Shown here piece by piece: positions 1 to 6,440 of a stretch of DNA of 7,992 nt. Source of the DNA: DATGMS01 sp040905145 (lineage in GTDB: Bacteria > Bacteroidota > Bacteroidia > Cytophagales > Cyclobacteriaceae). Where the stretch lies: contig JBBDSC010000084.1 in the NCBI GenBank assembly GCA_040905145.1, positions 1-7,992 of the forward strand, given 5' to 3'. The notes beneath the pieces are model-generated. The model had not been told where the DNA came from. It did no database searches and saw nothing but the letters and a program-made list of their open reading frames with translations. The number at the start of each line of letters is the position of its first letter. Positions within the stretch are counted from its first letter, which is position 1. The position numbers and the translations under genes were made by a program.

Positions 1-163
1 ATAAAAAAATATTTATCTCCAAAGAAGTTGGTGCCAATATTATGGTTTTGTTGAATCCATAAGGTTCGGAAAAATAAGAAGGCAGGCTACAGGAACCTGA
101 TGGTTTACCTTTTCGTTAATGCTTTAATACAGTCCTGATGTTAAGGTTAAGGAGGTTATTAAT

Positions 164-171
164 TATATTTG
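164..171 (+). promoter_or_regulatory. Possible -7 promoter element of the thioredoxin-mnmE operon
   Basis: The word TATATTTG fits the Bacteroidota -7 consensus TAnnTTTG exactly. It lies about 20 bases before the ATG at 192, which would leave a short leader. No convincing -33 TTG-type element is seen at the expected distance. If it is used, the upstream ATG at 138 would lie outside the transcript, which supports starting the first gene at 192. Confidence 0.35.
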
Positions 172-191
172 TTTTAAGGATAATTAGAAAG

Positions 192-650
192 ATGAAAATG
201 AAAGAAATAATAGGGGTAATGTTGATGTTTTGGATCGGGCAGTCAATGGTCATGGCCCAAAATGATAAAATCAACTGGTATAGCTTTGATGAGGTGATTG
301 AAAAGGTGGAAAACGATCCCAAAATGGTCTTGATCGATGTCTATACCGACTGGTGTGGATGGTGTAAAAAGATGGATAGAGATACTTTTACGGATAAGGA
401 AGTGGTCAACTATGTCAATCAGCATTTTTATGCCGTCAAGCTTAATGCAGAGGATAGAAAGAAAAAGTTTGAATTCCGGGGAAAGGAATATTCCGGAGAA
501 ACCATGGCCAGGGCCATGCGGGTTTCCTCCTACCCTAACTTTGTGATCATGGATGCAGCCATGGAAAACATCACCCAACTGCCTGGATACCGGGAGCCCC
601 AACCATTTGTTACTGCCCTGACTTCATTATTGGAAAATTTCAAAAATTAA
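192..650 (+). CDS. Secreted thioredoxin-fold protein with WCGWC active site
   Basis: A 152-residue thioredoxin-family protein, probably exported to the periplasm or cell surface, where it would reduce or isomerise disulfides; its partner is unknown. Residues 1-22 look like a signal peptide: a short basic start (MKMK), a hydrophobic core, then a likely cut after the alanine of VMA, before QNDK. The redox motif is D-W-C-G-W-C-K-K with cysteines at about residues 55 and 58. The conserved cis-proline of the fold is in S-S-Y-P-N-F, near residue 115. An in-frame ATG at 138 would add 18 residues rich in arginine and spoil the signal peptide. The ATG at 192 has AAGGA about 11 bases upstream and is preferred. 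The stop codon directly abuts the mnmE ATG, so the two are probably co-transcribed. The fold is certain; the physiological role is not known. Confidence 0.88.
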   Translation: MKMKEIIGVMLMFWIGQSMVMAQNDKINWYSFDEVIEKVENDPKMVLIDVYTDWCGWCKKMDRDTFTDKEVVNYVNQHFYAVKLNAEDRKKKFEFRGKEYSGETMARAMRVSSYPNFVIMDAAMENITQLPGYREPQPFVTALTSLLENFKN

Positions 651-2033
651 ATGGGTTTTTCTCTTTATGGACAAGAGGATACCATCGTTGCATTGGCTAC
701 CCCCCAGGGAGTGGGTGCCATTGCGGTGATCAGGTTGTCCGGAAAGGATGCCATTGCCATCACCAATGCCGTCTTTAAGGGTAAAAACCTGGAGAATCAG
801 CCTTCCCATACCATTCATTTCGGTACCGTAAGGGATGGAGAGAAGATCATTGATGAGGTATTGGTTTCTCTTTTTATCGCCCCAAAGTCATTTACACGGG
901 AAAATGTGGTGGAGATCTCCACCCATGGATCTTCCTTTATTGTCAATCAGGTCATCAAACTGATGATCCGTCAGGGTGCGCGACCTGCTCGGCCTGGGGA
1001 GTTTACCCAAAGGGCATTTCTCAACGGACAGTTTGACCTGGCCCAGGCGGAGGCGGTCGCTGACCTGATCCATTCTGACTCTGAGGCTTCCCATCAGGCT
1101 GCCCTGCATCAGATGCGAGGCGGCTTCAGCTATGAAATTAAAGACTTAAGGCAAAAATTGATCCACTTTGCTTCCATGATTGAACTGGAACTGGACTTTA
1201 CAGAAGAGGATGTTGAGTTTGCCAGCAGGGATGAGCTGAGGACCTTGGTGGAAAAACTATTGCGCATCGTGGAAGAACTGATCAGCAGCTTTAATTTGGG
1301 CAATGTGATCAAAAACGGGGTGCCTACGGTGATCGCAGGGAAACCCAATGCGGGCAAGTCCACCCTGCTCAATGCCCTGCTCAATGAGGAAAAAGCCATT
1401 GTTTCGGACATTGCCGGCACCACCCGGGATCTGATTGAGGATGAAATCAATATCGGTGGGGTGATGTTTCGCTTTATTGATACGGCCGGACTAAGGGAAA
1501 CCACGGATATTATCGAGTCCATGGGCGTAAGCCGGACCCGGGAAAAAATGAAATCTGCCTCCCTGATCCTGTACCTGTTTGACCTGGGCGATACCGATAT
1601 GGTGGGAATTCACCAGGATGTAAACTTATTAGAAAATATAGGGGTACCCTTCCTTAAAGTAGCCAATAAGGTAGATAAAGGTAATCCACAATTGATCAGT
1701 GAGTTAAAAAATATTTTTCCAGATACTATATTTATCTCTTCCGGGCAAAAAGAGAATCTGGACGGCTTAAAAAACAGGATACTGGAGCTAGTCAATCTGG
1801 ACAAATTCAAAACCGGCAATACCATTGTCACCAATATCCGGCATTACGATTCCCTTACCAGGACCCGGGAATCCCTTTTGGATGTATTGAACGGCTTGGA
1901 CCAGGAGGTGACCAATGACTTTCTGGCCATGGATCTCCGCAGGTCTCTGCATTTTCTTGGTGAGATCACCGGGGAGATTACTTCGGATGATTTGTTGGCA
2001 AATATTTTTAGTAAGTTCTGCATCGGCAAATAG
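651..2033 (+). CDS. mnmE: tRNA uridine-5-carboxymethylaminomethyl(34) GTPase MnmE
   Basis: A 460-residue MnmE (TrmE/ThdF), close to the usual length of about 450. With MnmG it installs the aminomethyl-type modification at C5 of uridine 34 in tRNAs reading split codon boxes, in the cytoplasm. The N-terminal folate-binding domain starts D-T-I-V-A-L-A-T-P. The inserted GTPase domain shows G1 G-K-P-N-A-G-K-S (230-237), G-T-T-R-D (256-260), G3 D-T-A-G (277-280) and G4 N-K-V-D (339-342). The protein ends with the invariant F-C-I-G-K, whose cysteine (457) is a hallmark of the family. The ATG immediately follows the TAA of the thioredoxin-like gene, suggesting translational coupling. The gene is intact although a mobile element is inserted at its very end: the left att repeat begins eight codons (stop included) from the end and preserves the protein. 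Confidence 0.97.
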   Translation: MGFSLYGQEDTIVALATPQGVGAIAVIRLSGKDAIAITNAVFKGKNLENQPSHTIHFGTVRDGEKIIDEVLVSLFIAPKSFTRENVVEISTHGSSFIVNQVIKLMIRQGARPARPGEFTQRAFLNGQFDLAQAEAVADLIHSDSEASHQAALHQMRGGFSYEIKDLRQKLIHFASMIELELDFTEEDVEFASRDELRTLVEKLLRIVEELISSFNLGNVIKNGVPTVIAGKPNAGKSTLLNALLNEEKAIVSDIAGTTRDLIEDEINIGGVMFRFIDTAGLRETTDIIESMGVSRTREKMKSASLILYLFDLGDTDMVGIHQDVNLLENIGVPFLKVANKVDKGNPQLISELKNIFPDTIFISSGQKENLDGLKNRILELVNLDKFKTGNTIVTNIRHYDSLTRTRESLLDVLNGLDQEVTNDFLAMDLRRSLHFLGEITGEITSDDLLANIFSKFCIGK

Positions 2034-2079
2034 GAAAGTATAAATCATTATAAAAAGCTACAAGCAATGACTAATAAAA
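2010..2079 (+). repeat. attL: direct repeat overlapping the mnmE 3' end
   Basis: Matches 7264-7333 at 64 of 70 positions without gaps, and is identical over 31 bp (2026-2056 against 7280-7310). It contains the last seven sense codons and stop of mnmE plus 46 bp downstream. Mismatches lie at 2018, 2021, 2025, 2057, 2064 and 2068, that is, on both sides of the perfect core. This is as expected if crossover occurred in the core between slightly different attB and attP sequences. Confidence 0.88.
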
Positions 2080-2110
2080 GCCTCTACCACAATCGATTAG
2101 AGGCTTTTAT
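2074..2110 (+). terminator. Rho-independent terminator after mnmE
   Basis: A 12-bp perfect stem (2074-2085 pairs with 2099-2110), whose centre reads AAAAGCCTCT and AGAGGCTTTT, with a 13-base loop and a following run ATTTTT. It lies 40 bases after the mnmE stop. It starts inside the att repeat but continues past its end. In the right-hand copy the repeat breaks off within the first stem arm, so only the left site has a working hairpin. Confidence 0.8.
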
Positions 2111-2151
2111 ATTTTTGGAGAGTTCAATTCATTTACCTATTTTTACAGAAA

Positions 2152-2190
2152 ATTTGTACCGGATTTGTACCGTTTTTTAGCGGTACAAAT
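2152..2190. repeat. ATTTGTACCG direct and inverted repeats near attL
   Basis: The 10-mer ATTTGTACCG occurs at 2152-2161 and 2163-2172 (11-bp period), and its exact inverse CGGTACAAAT at 2181-2190 after an 8-base spacer, followed by a T run. It sits between attL and the integrase operon. It could be arm-type or accessory binding sites for the recombinase or excisionase, or a second terminator hairpin facing the operon. The paired direct copy is not explained by a terminator. Confidence 0.6.
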
Positions 2191-2215
2191 TTTTTGGTCC
2201 AAGTGGGGAGATGAT

Positions 2216-2275
2216 GAAACAATAGGAAACAACTAGAAACAACGGGAAACAATAGGAAACAACCGGAAACAATTT
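2216..2275 (+). repeat. Six tandem 10-bp GAAACAA repeats upstream of the putative excisionase gene
   Basis: GAAACAA followed by three variable bases begins at 2216, 2226, 2236, 2246, 2256 and 2266: six uninterrupted units with invariant seven bases and exact 10-bp spacing. All units face the same side of the helix, which suits cooperative binding of a small protein. The array ends 26 bases before the ATG at 2302, so it could be an operator of the excisionase-integrase operon, an excisionase array, or both. Confidence 0.75.
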
Positions 2276-2301
2276 GCTGATTTTCCATCTGCGATTATTA
2301 T

Positions 2302-2655
2302 ATGAGTTCAAATATTAGAATTACCCGAATTTGCCAGTATTGCGGCGATCCTTTTACCGCTAAAACCACCGTGACTAAATTTTGCAGTGACCGGTGTGCA
2401 AAGACAGCCTATAAGGTTCGCAAGAAAGAGGAGAAAATCTCCCAAAGCCATGTAGAAACCTCACAGGAAATCAATCAGAGCTGGCACAATGCCAATCAGA
2501 GAGACTACCTCAATGTAAAAGAAACCTGTGTTTTTATGGGAATCAGCAGAACGACACTATGGAGACTAATGAAAAATGATGCTATTGAAGCAAAAGAAAT
2601 TGGTAGAAAACTGATTTTCAGGAAAGCAGACATCGAAACATTTATGGACCATTAA
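2302..2655 (+). CDS. Zinc-finger plus helix-turn-helix protein, putative excisionase/regulator
   Basis: A 117-residue two-part protein. Residues 11-32 hold a zinc-binding pattern C-x2-C-x13-C-x3-C (C11, C14, C28, C32). Residues 69-115 form a MerR/excisionase-type helix-turn-helix of the HTH_17 kind (Y-L-N-V-K-E-T-C-V-F-M-G-I-S-R-T-T-L-W-R-L, ending F-R-K-A-D-I-E-T-F). Such small proteins lie beside Bacteroidota integrases and act as recombination directionality factors or repressors. Here the gene ends 10 bases before the integrase start, so the two almost certainly form one operon. Its promoter region carries the six 10-bp repeats, the obvious candidate target. The fold is clear; choosing between excisionase and repressor is inference from position. 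Confidence 0.82.
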   Translation: MSSNIRITRICQYCGDPFTAKTTVTKFCSDRCAKTAYKVRKKEEKISQSHVETSQEINQSWHNANQRDYLNVKETCVFMGISRTTLWRLMKNDAIEAKEIGRKLIFRKADIETFMDH

Positions 2656-2665
2656 TCCTAAAGTT

Positions 2666-3796
2666 ATGAAAGCAATTAAAGTCACATTACGAAAACGACA
2701 GCTGGAGAACAATAAAATAAGTCTCTACCTTGACTTCTACCCTCCCCTCCAGGATCCATCCACCGGAAAACAAAAACGAAGAGACTACCTGGGCTTTCAT
2801 GTTTTTGCAAACCCGAAAACCAATACACAAAAGGAGTTTAACCGGATTTGCTTAATAAAAGCCGAAAGCATCAGAACCCAGAAAGAAGTTGAATTTCTCA
2901 ACAATAGCTTTGGCTTCTATGACAAATTCAACATGAAAAGGGATTTTCTCCAATTTTTTAATTCAAAAGGGAAAACCCATTCCAATTCAGCAGGAAATAG
3001 GGGGAACTGGAAAAGTGCATACGAACATTTAAGCAACTACACTAGGGGCAATTGCACCTTTGCTGAGGTGACACCAGAATTTTGTGAAGGCTTCAAAGAT
3101 TACCTGCGTACTGCAAAGTCTATCGGAAGAAACCACAAATTATCTGTGAACACCCAATTGAGTTATTTTGCAAAATTCAGGGCCGCACTTAAAGATGCGC
3201 TCAAGGAGAAAATCATCACATCCGATCCTTGCATTTCAATTTCTAATATTCGGTCTGAAGGGAATTCCCGAGTATATCTAACTCAGGTAGAATTGAAAAA
3301 GTTGTATCAAACACCCTGTCCCCTCCATCCTTCCTTAAGACTTGCCTCACTTTTTTCATGTCTTACTGGATTACGATGGTCAGATATAGAAAAGTTAACC
3401 TGGGCAGAGGTCGAGGAAACGGACCATTCAGACATTTCATTGTTAAGGTATAGGCAGAAGAAAACCGGTAGTGCTGAATATTTACCCATTTCAAAACAAG
3501 CACGGGAAATCTTGGGTGAAAGAAGAGGTCAAAATGAGCGGGTTTTTCCAGGGCTGAAGTATTCCGCTACCAACAATACCATACTCAAAAACTGGATTCA
3601 CAATGCCGGCATCATGAAGAAAGTAACCTTTCATTGCTTTCGTCATACTTATGCCACCCTACAACTTGATTCGGGTACTGATATCTATGTGATTTCAGGG
3701 AACCTTGGCCATAGTGCCTTAAAGACTACCGCTATATATACCAAAATCACAGATAAGAAAAAGATTGAAGCGGCCGATAAAATCAAACTTTATTGA
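2666..3796 (+). CDS. int: Tyrosine-type site-specific integrase of the element
   Basis: A 376-residue tyrosine recombinase with the layout usual in Bacteroidota mobile elements: an N-terminal arm-binding domain (about 1-75), a SAM-like core-binding domain (about 90-190, with V-N-T-Q-L-S-Y-F-A-K-F-R-A-A-L) and a C-terminal catalytic domain (about 200-376). All catalytic residues are visible: R237 in T-G-L-R-W-S-D-I, K266 in the beta-hairpin, H323 and R326 in H-C-F-R-H-T-Y, H349 in L-G-H-S, and nucleophile Y358 in A-I-Y-T-K. It should cut and join DNA in the 70-bp repeats at the mnmE 3' end. It is full length and apparently active. A 77-bp stretch of it (3486-3562) reappears beyond attR as a decayed second copy. 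Confidence 0.95.
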   Translation: MKAIKVTLRKRQLENNKISLYLDFYPPLQDPSTGKQKRRDYLGFHVFANPKTNTQKEFNRICLIKAESIRTQKEVEFLNNSFGFYDKFNMKRDFLQFFNSKGKTHSNSAGNRGNWKSAYEHLSNYTRGNCTFAEVTPEFCEGFKDYLRTAKSIGRNHKLSVNTQLSYFAKFRAALKDALKEKIITSDPCISISNIRSEGNSRVYLTQVELKKLYQTPCPLHPSLRLASLFSCLTGLRWSDIEKLTWAEVEETDHSDISLLRYRQKKTGSAEYLPISKQAREILGERRGQNERVFPGLKYSATNNTILKNWIHNAGIMKKVTFHCFRHTYATLQLDSGTDIYVISGNLGHSALKTTAIYTKITDKKKIEAADKIKLY

Positions 3797-3942
3797 TTGG
3801 AAAATTTTTTTTGTTCATAAGCTCCAAAAATAAAAGGCATCCAATTATTCCCAAAAATTGAAGACCACTGATCTCCCTTCAGGTTCCCAATACCAATATC
3901 TAATCCTAAATAATTTTTATTAACCGGAATAAAAATATTTTT
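3790..3942 (-). pseudogene. Possible C-terminal remnant of an unidentified gene
   Basis: Read on the minus strand, this is a 50-codon stop-free stretch without a usable start, preceded by TGA and ended by TAA that overlaps the integrase stop region tail-to-tail. It encodes a protein-like C-terminus: V-N-K-N-Y-L-G-L-D-I-G-I-G-N-L-K-G, then W-S-S-I-F-G-N-N-W-M-P-F-I-F-G-A-Y. Residue choice (G, N, W, F) resembles real protein more than random translation of AT-rich DNA. The family is not recognised. It may be the tail of a deleted gene once transcribed toward the integrase, or chance. Confidence 0.25.
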
Positions 3943-4019
3943 TCAAACATAGGTAAACTACTTATTAACAGTTCTTTATAAATTAATTTTCTAATACTTT
4001 CTCAATTGCGGTTGTCTAA

Positions 4020-4150
4020 AATAACCATTATATATTAGTAGATATGTATATACATATATATTTATATTTAAATATATATAAAATATAATTTACTATAAAT
4101 AATACATAAAAAATGATAAATTAATTTTGATTAATTATATTTTAATTTAT
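4020..4150. other. Extremely AT-rich palindromic spacer
   Basis: The 381 bases between the integrase and the next gene become almost pure A/T from about 4020 to 4150. Two perfect palindromes are present: ATATGTATATACATAT (4042-4057) and TATATTTAAATATA (4063-4076). Such DNA melts and bends easily. It may be the promoter and operator region of the helicase operon, or an unwinding element. Upstream (3943-4020) nothing recognisable is seen. Confidence 0.5.
4122..4129 (+). promoter_or_regulatory. Possible -7 promoter element for the HTH-helicase operon
   Basis: TAATTTTG matches the Bacteroidota TAnnTTTG consensus and lies 48 bases before the ATG at 4178. In such AT-rich DNA a chance match is quite likely, and no clear -33 element is present. 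Confidence 0.3.
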
Positions 4151-4177
4151 AAATTGTGACAACAAAATAGAAAAGAC

Positions 4178-4531
4178 ATGAATTTAGAAAATCCATTTGA
4201 CCTCTTAAATAATCGTTTAGATCAGATCTATAACAAGCTGGATGAAATGCAGAAAATTCGCCAGAAGAAAGAGTATGACCATGATCCCAATGAAATATTA
4301 AATGTAAAACAGGCTGCCGAATTATTGAACCTCAGCATATATTCCATATATGCCAAAACATCCAGAAAAGATATTCCATTTTCTAAGAGAGGGCGACATT
4401 TGTACTTTTTTAAAGCTGATTTAATCAACTGGCTGAAAAAGGGAAAGTATAAAACGAATGATGAAATCGAAATGGAAGCTCAAGAGTACCTACTTAAAGG
4501 GCAGCATAAATTTCCCAAGAAGTCATTTTAA
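4178..4531 (+). CDS. Helix-turn-helix DNA-binding protein of the replication module
   Basis: A 117-residue protein. Residues 1-32 are a charged, probably coiled-coil helix (L-L-N-N-R-L-D-Q-I-Y-N-K-L-D-E-M) suited to dimerisation. Residues 40-88 form an HTH_17/excisionase-type domain: I-L-N-V-K-Q-A-A-E-L-L-N-L-S, then a wing with R-G-R-H-L-Y-F-F-K-A-D-L-I-N-W-L. The tail is basic. Proteins of this form precede replication or mobilisation genes in Bacteroidota integrative elements and plasmids. The gene lies 27 bases before the helicase, so they are likely co-transcribed. It may bind the origin-like repeats, the palindromic promoter region, or act as a second directionality factor. Unlike the HTH protein at 2302 it has no cysteine motif. 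The domain is confident, the role inferred. Confidence 0.8.
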   Translation: MNLENPFDLLNNRLDQIYNKLDEMQKIRQKKEYDHDPNEILNVKQAAELLNLSIYSIYAKTSRKDIPFSKRGRHLYFFKADLINWLKKGKYKTNDEIEMEAQEYLLKGQHKFPKKSF

Positions 4532-4558
4532 AACAACACCTGACTAAAACCATTTGAT

Positions 4559-5779
4559 ATGGAGAAGGACATGGAAAAATATATCCGGGTAGGAACTACA
4601 CTTTACAAAAGGGTGAATAAGCCTTTACTAAATGGAAAAGAGGAGGAGATGATGGTTCCCTGGAATCTTGATACTATTAAACAAGATTTCCCAAATAACT
4701 GGCGGGAAACAATTCAGGCAGTCGAAAAGTACGATGGCTTTTGCACCTTTCCGGAACATTTATCTTATCAAAGAAACTTTAAGGGGTTTTACAATTTATA
4801 TGAACCTATTATCGAATCCCCTAAAAAAGGCTCGTGCACCAGAATCCTGGAATTTGTAGAGCACATTTTTGGGGACCAGTTTGCGCTTGGCCTGGATTAT
4901 TTACAATTATTGTATACCCGTCCAATGCAGCGGCTCCCTGTATTGTGCCTGGTCAGCAGTGAGGGAAATACCGGAAAAACGACCTTCCTAAACCTCCTCA
5001 AGACAATTTATGGGAATAATATGACCTTCAATACCAATTCGGATTTCCGAAGCAACTTTAATTCCGACTGGGTTTCAAAATTGATCATAGCCATTGATGA
5101 AGTGCTGTTAGACAGAAAAGAAGATAGTGAAAAAATTAAAAACCTCAGCACAGCCAAGTCCTATAAAGCCGAGGCCAAAGGAAAGGACAAGCATGAGGTG
5201 GAGTTTTTTGGTAAAATCATCCTTTGTTCCAATAATGAAGACAACTTCATGGTCATTGGATTGCAAGAAACCAGGTACTGGGTAAGGAAAGTCCCACAGT
5301 TAGAAAAGCTCGATCCGGATTTTCTTTGGAAGCTTGAAAAAGAAGTCACACATTTCCTTGATTATTTACTTCACAGGAATCTCTCTACCCACAACCAATC
5401 CAGGATGTGGTTTACCCCGGAACAGATTTATACCCCTGCACTCCAAAGGGTGAAATCTTATGCTGTGAATAAGGTGGAGCTTGAGCTGTTTGAAACGATA
5501 AAAGAAATCATGGAGACCAAGGAAATCAAAGAGTTTTGTCTTACCAACACCCATGCGAAGGTTTTACTGGAGCGGGCAGGGATTAAAGTTTCCCGCTCAC
5601 AAGTCCGTAAGATGCTGGAAGAAGGTTGGAAATTGAAGCAGTATCCGAATGCCTCAAATTTTACTGCTTACCTATATGACCACAGCGGTTATTTATTGGA
5701 AATGGATATGAAAGGCCGTTATTATAAAATTCATCGAGAGAATTTGGAGAGTATATACCAGGAAATGTTGACAATTTAA
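4559..5779 (+). CDS. Superfamily 3-type replicative helicase (primase-helicase family, DUF5906-like)
   Basis: A 406-residue ATPase with the motifs of virus- and plasmid-type SF3 helicases: Walker A S-E-G-N-T-G-K-T-T (134-142), Walker B L-I-I-A-I-D-E (175-181), motif C K-I-I-L-C-S-N-N (219-226), and arginines in E-T-R-Y-W-V-R-K-V (R239, R243) as candidate arginine fingers. The C-terminal third (about 310-400) looks like a winged-helix DNA-binding region. No primase or Toprim motifs are visible in the N-terminal 120 residues, so it appears to be helicase only, shorter than fused primase-helicases. It probably unwinds the element's own origin, with primase supplied by the host. Origin-like repeats begin inside its last codons. 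An ATG at 4571 has GGAGAAGG just upstream and may be the true start, which would give 402 residues. Confidence 0.85.
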   Translation: MEKDMEKYIRVGTTLYKRVNKPLLNGKEEEMMVPWNLDTIKQDFPNNWRETIQAVEKYDGFCTFPEHLSYQRNFKGFYNLYEPIIESPKKGSCTRILEFVEHIFGDQFALGLDYLQLLYTRPMQRLPVLCLVSSEGNTGKTTFLNLLKTIYGNNMTFNTNSDFRSNFNSDWVSKLIIAIDEVLLDRKEDSEKIKNLSTAKSYKAEAKGKDKHEVEFFGKIILCSNNEDNFMVIGLQETRYWVRKVPQLEKLDPDFLWKLEKEVTHFLDYLLHRNLSTHNQSRMWFTPEQIYTPALQRVKSYAVNKVELELFETIKEIMETKEIKEFCLTNTHAKVLLERAGIKVSRSQVRKMLEEGWKLKQYPNASNFTAYLYDHSGYLLEMDMKGRYYKIHRENLESIYQEMLTI

Positions 5780-5960
5780 CCTAAGTAACTGATAAATAAG
5801 TATTTATTTGGTCAATCTTTTGTCAACAATTGGTAAACAAAGAAATTGTAAGTTGACAGTGATCAACTCAAAACTTGTCAGGTTGACCAAAAGTTGATTA
5901 AAAGTTTACTACTTAAATCTCTATATTTCAATAGATTAAAAGCATAAGTCAACAGTCAAC
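5767..5960. other. Candidate replication origin: cluster of GTTGAC iteron-like sites
   Basis: Nine sites with the core GTTGAC or one change from it lie in 194 bases. Direct orientation: GTTGAC at 5767, 5852 and 5882, GTTGAT at 5893. Inverse: GTCAAC at 5822, 5948 and 5955, GTCAAT at 5811, ATCAAC at 5862. Several form dyads, for example AGTTGA (5851-5856) with TCAACT (5863-5868). An AT hairpin ATAAATA/TATTTAT lies at 5792-5807. Placement immediately after a replicative helicase is the usual arrangement for iteron origins of plasmids and of SaPI-type islands. Function is inferred. Confidence 0.55.
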
Positions 5961-6099
5961 TTTTTATTTCTGATAAAAGAGATATTTTCCTGGACTTGGA
6001 GCTTGGTGAACGAGACTAATTCAATAGCTGCATTTTTCTTAGATTTCTTTTGCTATTACACCGAAAGACATAGAGTTCCTAATTTTAACGTATATACAG

Positions 6100-6170
6100 T
6101 TATCCCCATATAGGAATTTCTTTATATAGATAATAAATTTATATTTTTTATCAAAATCAGATTTTCATCT
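6100..6170. promoter_or_regulatory. DnaA-box-like word followed by AT-rich stretch
   Basis: TTATCCCCA (6100-6108) differs by one base from the DnaA box TTATCCACA and is followed by strongly AT-rich sequence to about 6170. Next to the iteron-like cluster this could be part of an origin, but one near-match alone is weak. The stretch 5961-6099 between them shows no gene or repeat that I can name. Confidence 0.25.
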
Positions 6171-6194
6171 AGAATTCTGTTTTAAAACCTTCCT

Positions 6195-6440
6195 GGTTTA
6201 TGTTCATTCAGTGAGAAATCAACCCCTTGGTCGTACCAACCAAATGCTGTGCGCGGTCCTTGCAAGTTGTGTCTTTGTCCGACAAAAAACCTCCCGGTTT
6301 TTTCGTGCCAAAAACGAACTTGCCCCTCCCCTTTCCAAGCCTGAACTTCGGCTTTACCTCGGGTATGGGAAAACAAATCCTCGCAACTCGGCAAACTATC
6401 AAATTATTCCTACATATCGCTGAATGCACTAGCCAAAATA
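6195..6440. other. GC-richer non-coding block of unknown origin
   Basis: This block is clearly richer in G+C than the AT-rich DNA on both sides and stays open in several overlapping frames on both strands. That is a composition effect, not evidence of a gene. None of the four translations resembles a known protein or has a convincing start region. It contains the hairpin at 6284-6303. It may be a structured RNA, a recombination site or an inserted intergenic repeat. From 6441 to 6590 nothing further is recognised. Confidence 0.4.
6284..6303. terminator. Symmetric hairpin, possible bidirectional terminator
   Basis: AAAAAACC (6284-6291) pairs perfectly with GGTTTTTT (6296-6303) around a TCCC loop. 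It has a T run on either strand, so it could end transcripts arriving from the helicase on the left and from the small minus-strand genes on the right. The stem has only two G-C pairs, so strength is doubtful. Confidence 0.4.

Noticed and set aside
3..60. Possible C-terminal tail of an upstream gene ending at TAA 58-60
   Set aside because: Only 19 codons are visible, in one of two open frames, with no recognisable motif; not enough to call a gene.
138..191. Longer start for the thioredoxin-family gene at ATG 138
   Set aside because: It would put 18 arginine- and leucine-rich residues before a good signal peptide, and a -7-like promoter element lies downstream of it at 164-171.
243..602. Minus-strand open frames within the thioredoxin and mnmE genes (also 888-1109, 1130-1522, 1610-1834, 1788-2048)
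   Set aside because: They are antisense shadows of well-identified genes and match no known protein style.
2216..2275. Reading the 10-bp repeats as a CRISPR array
   Set aside because: Units are 10 bp with 3-bp variable parts and no cas genes; they are iteron-like sites, not repeat-spacer units.
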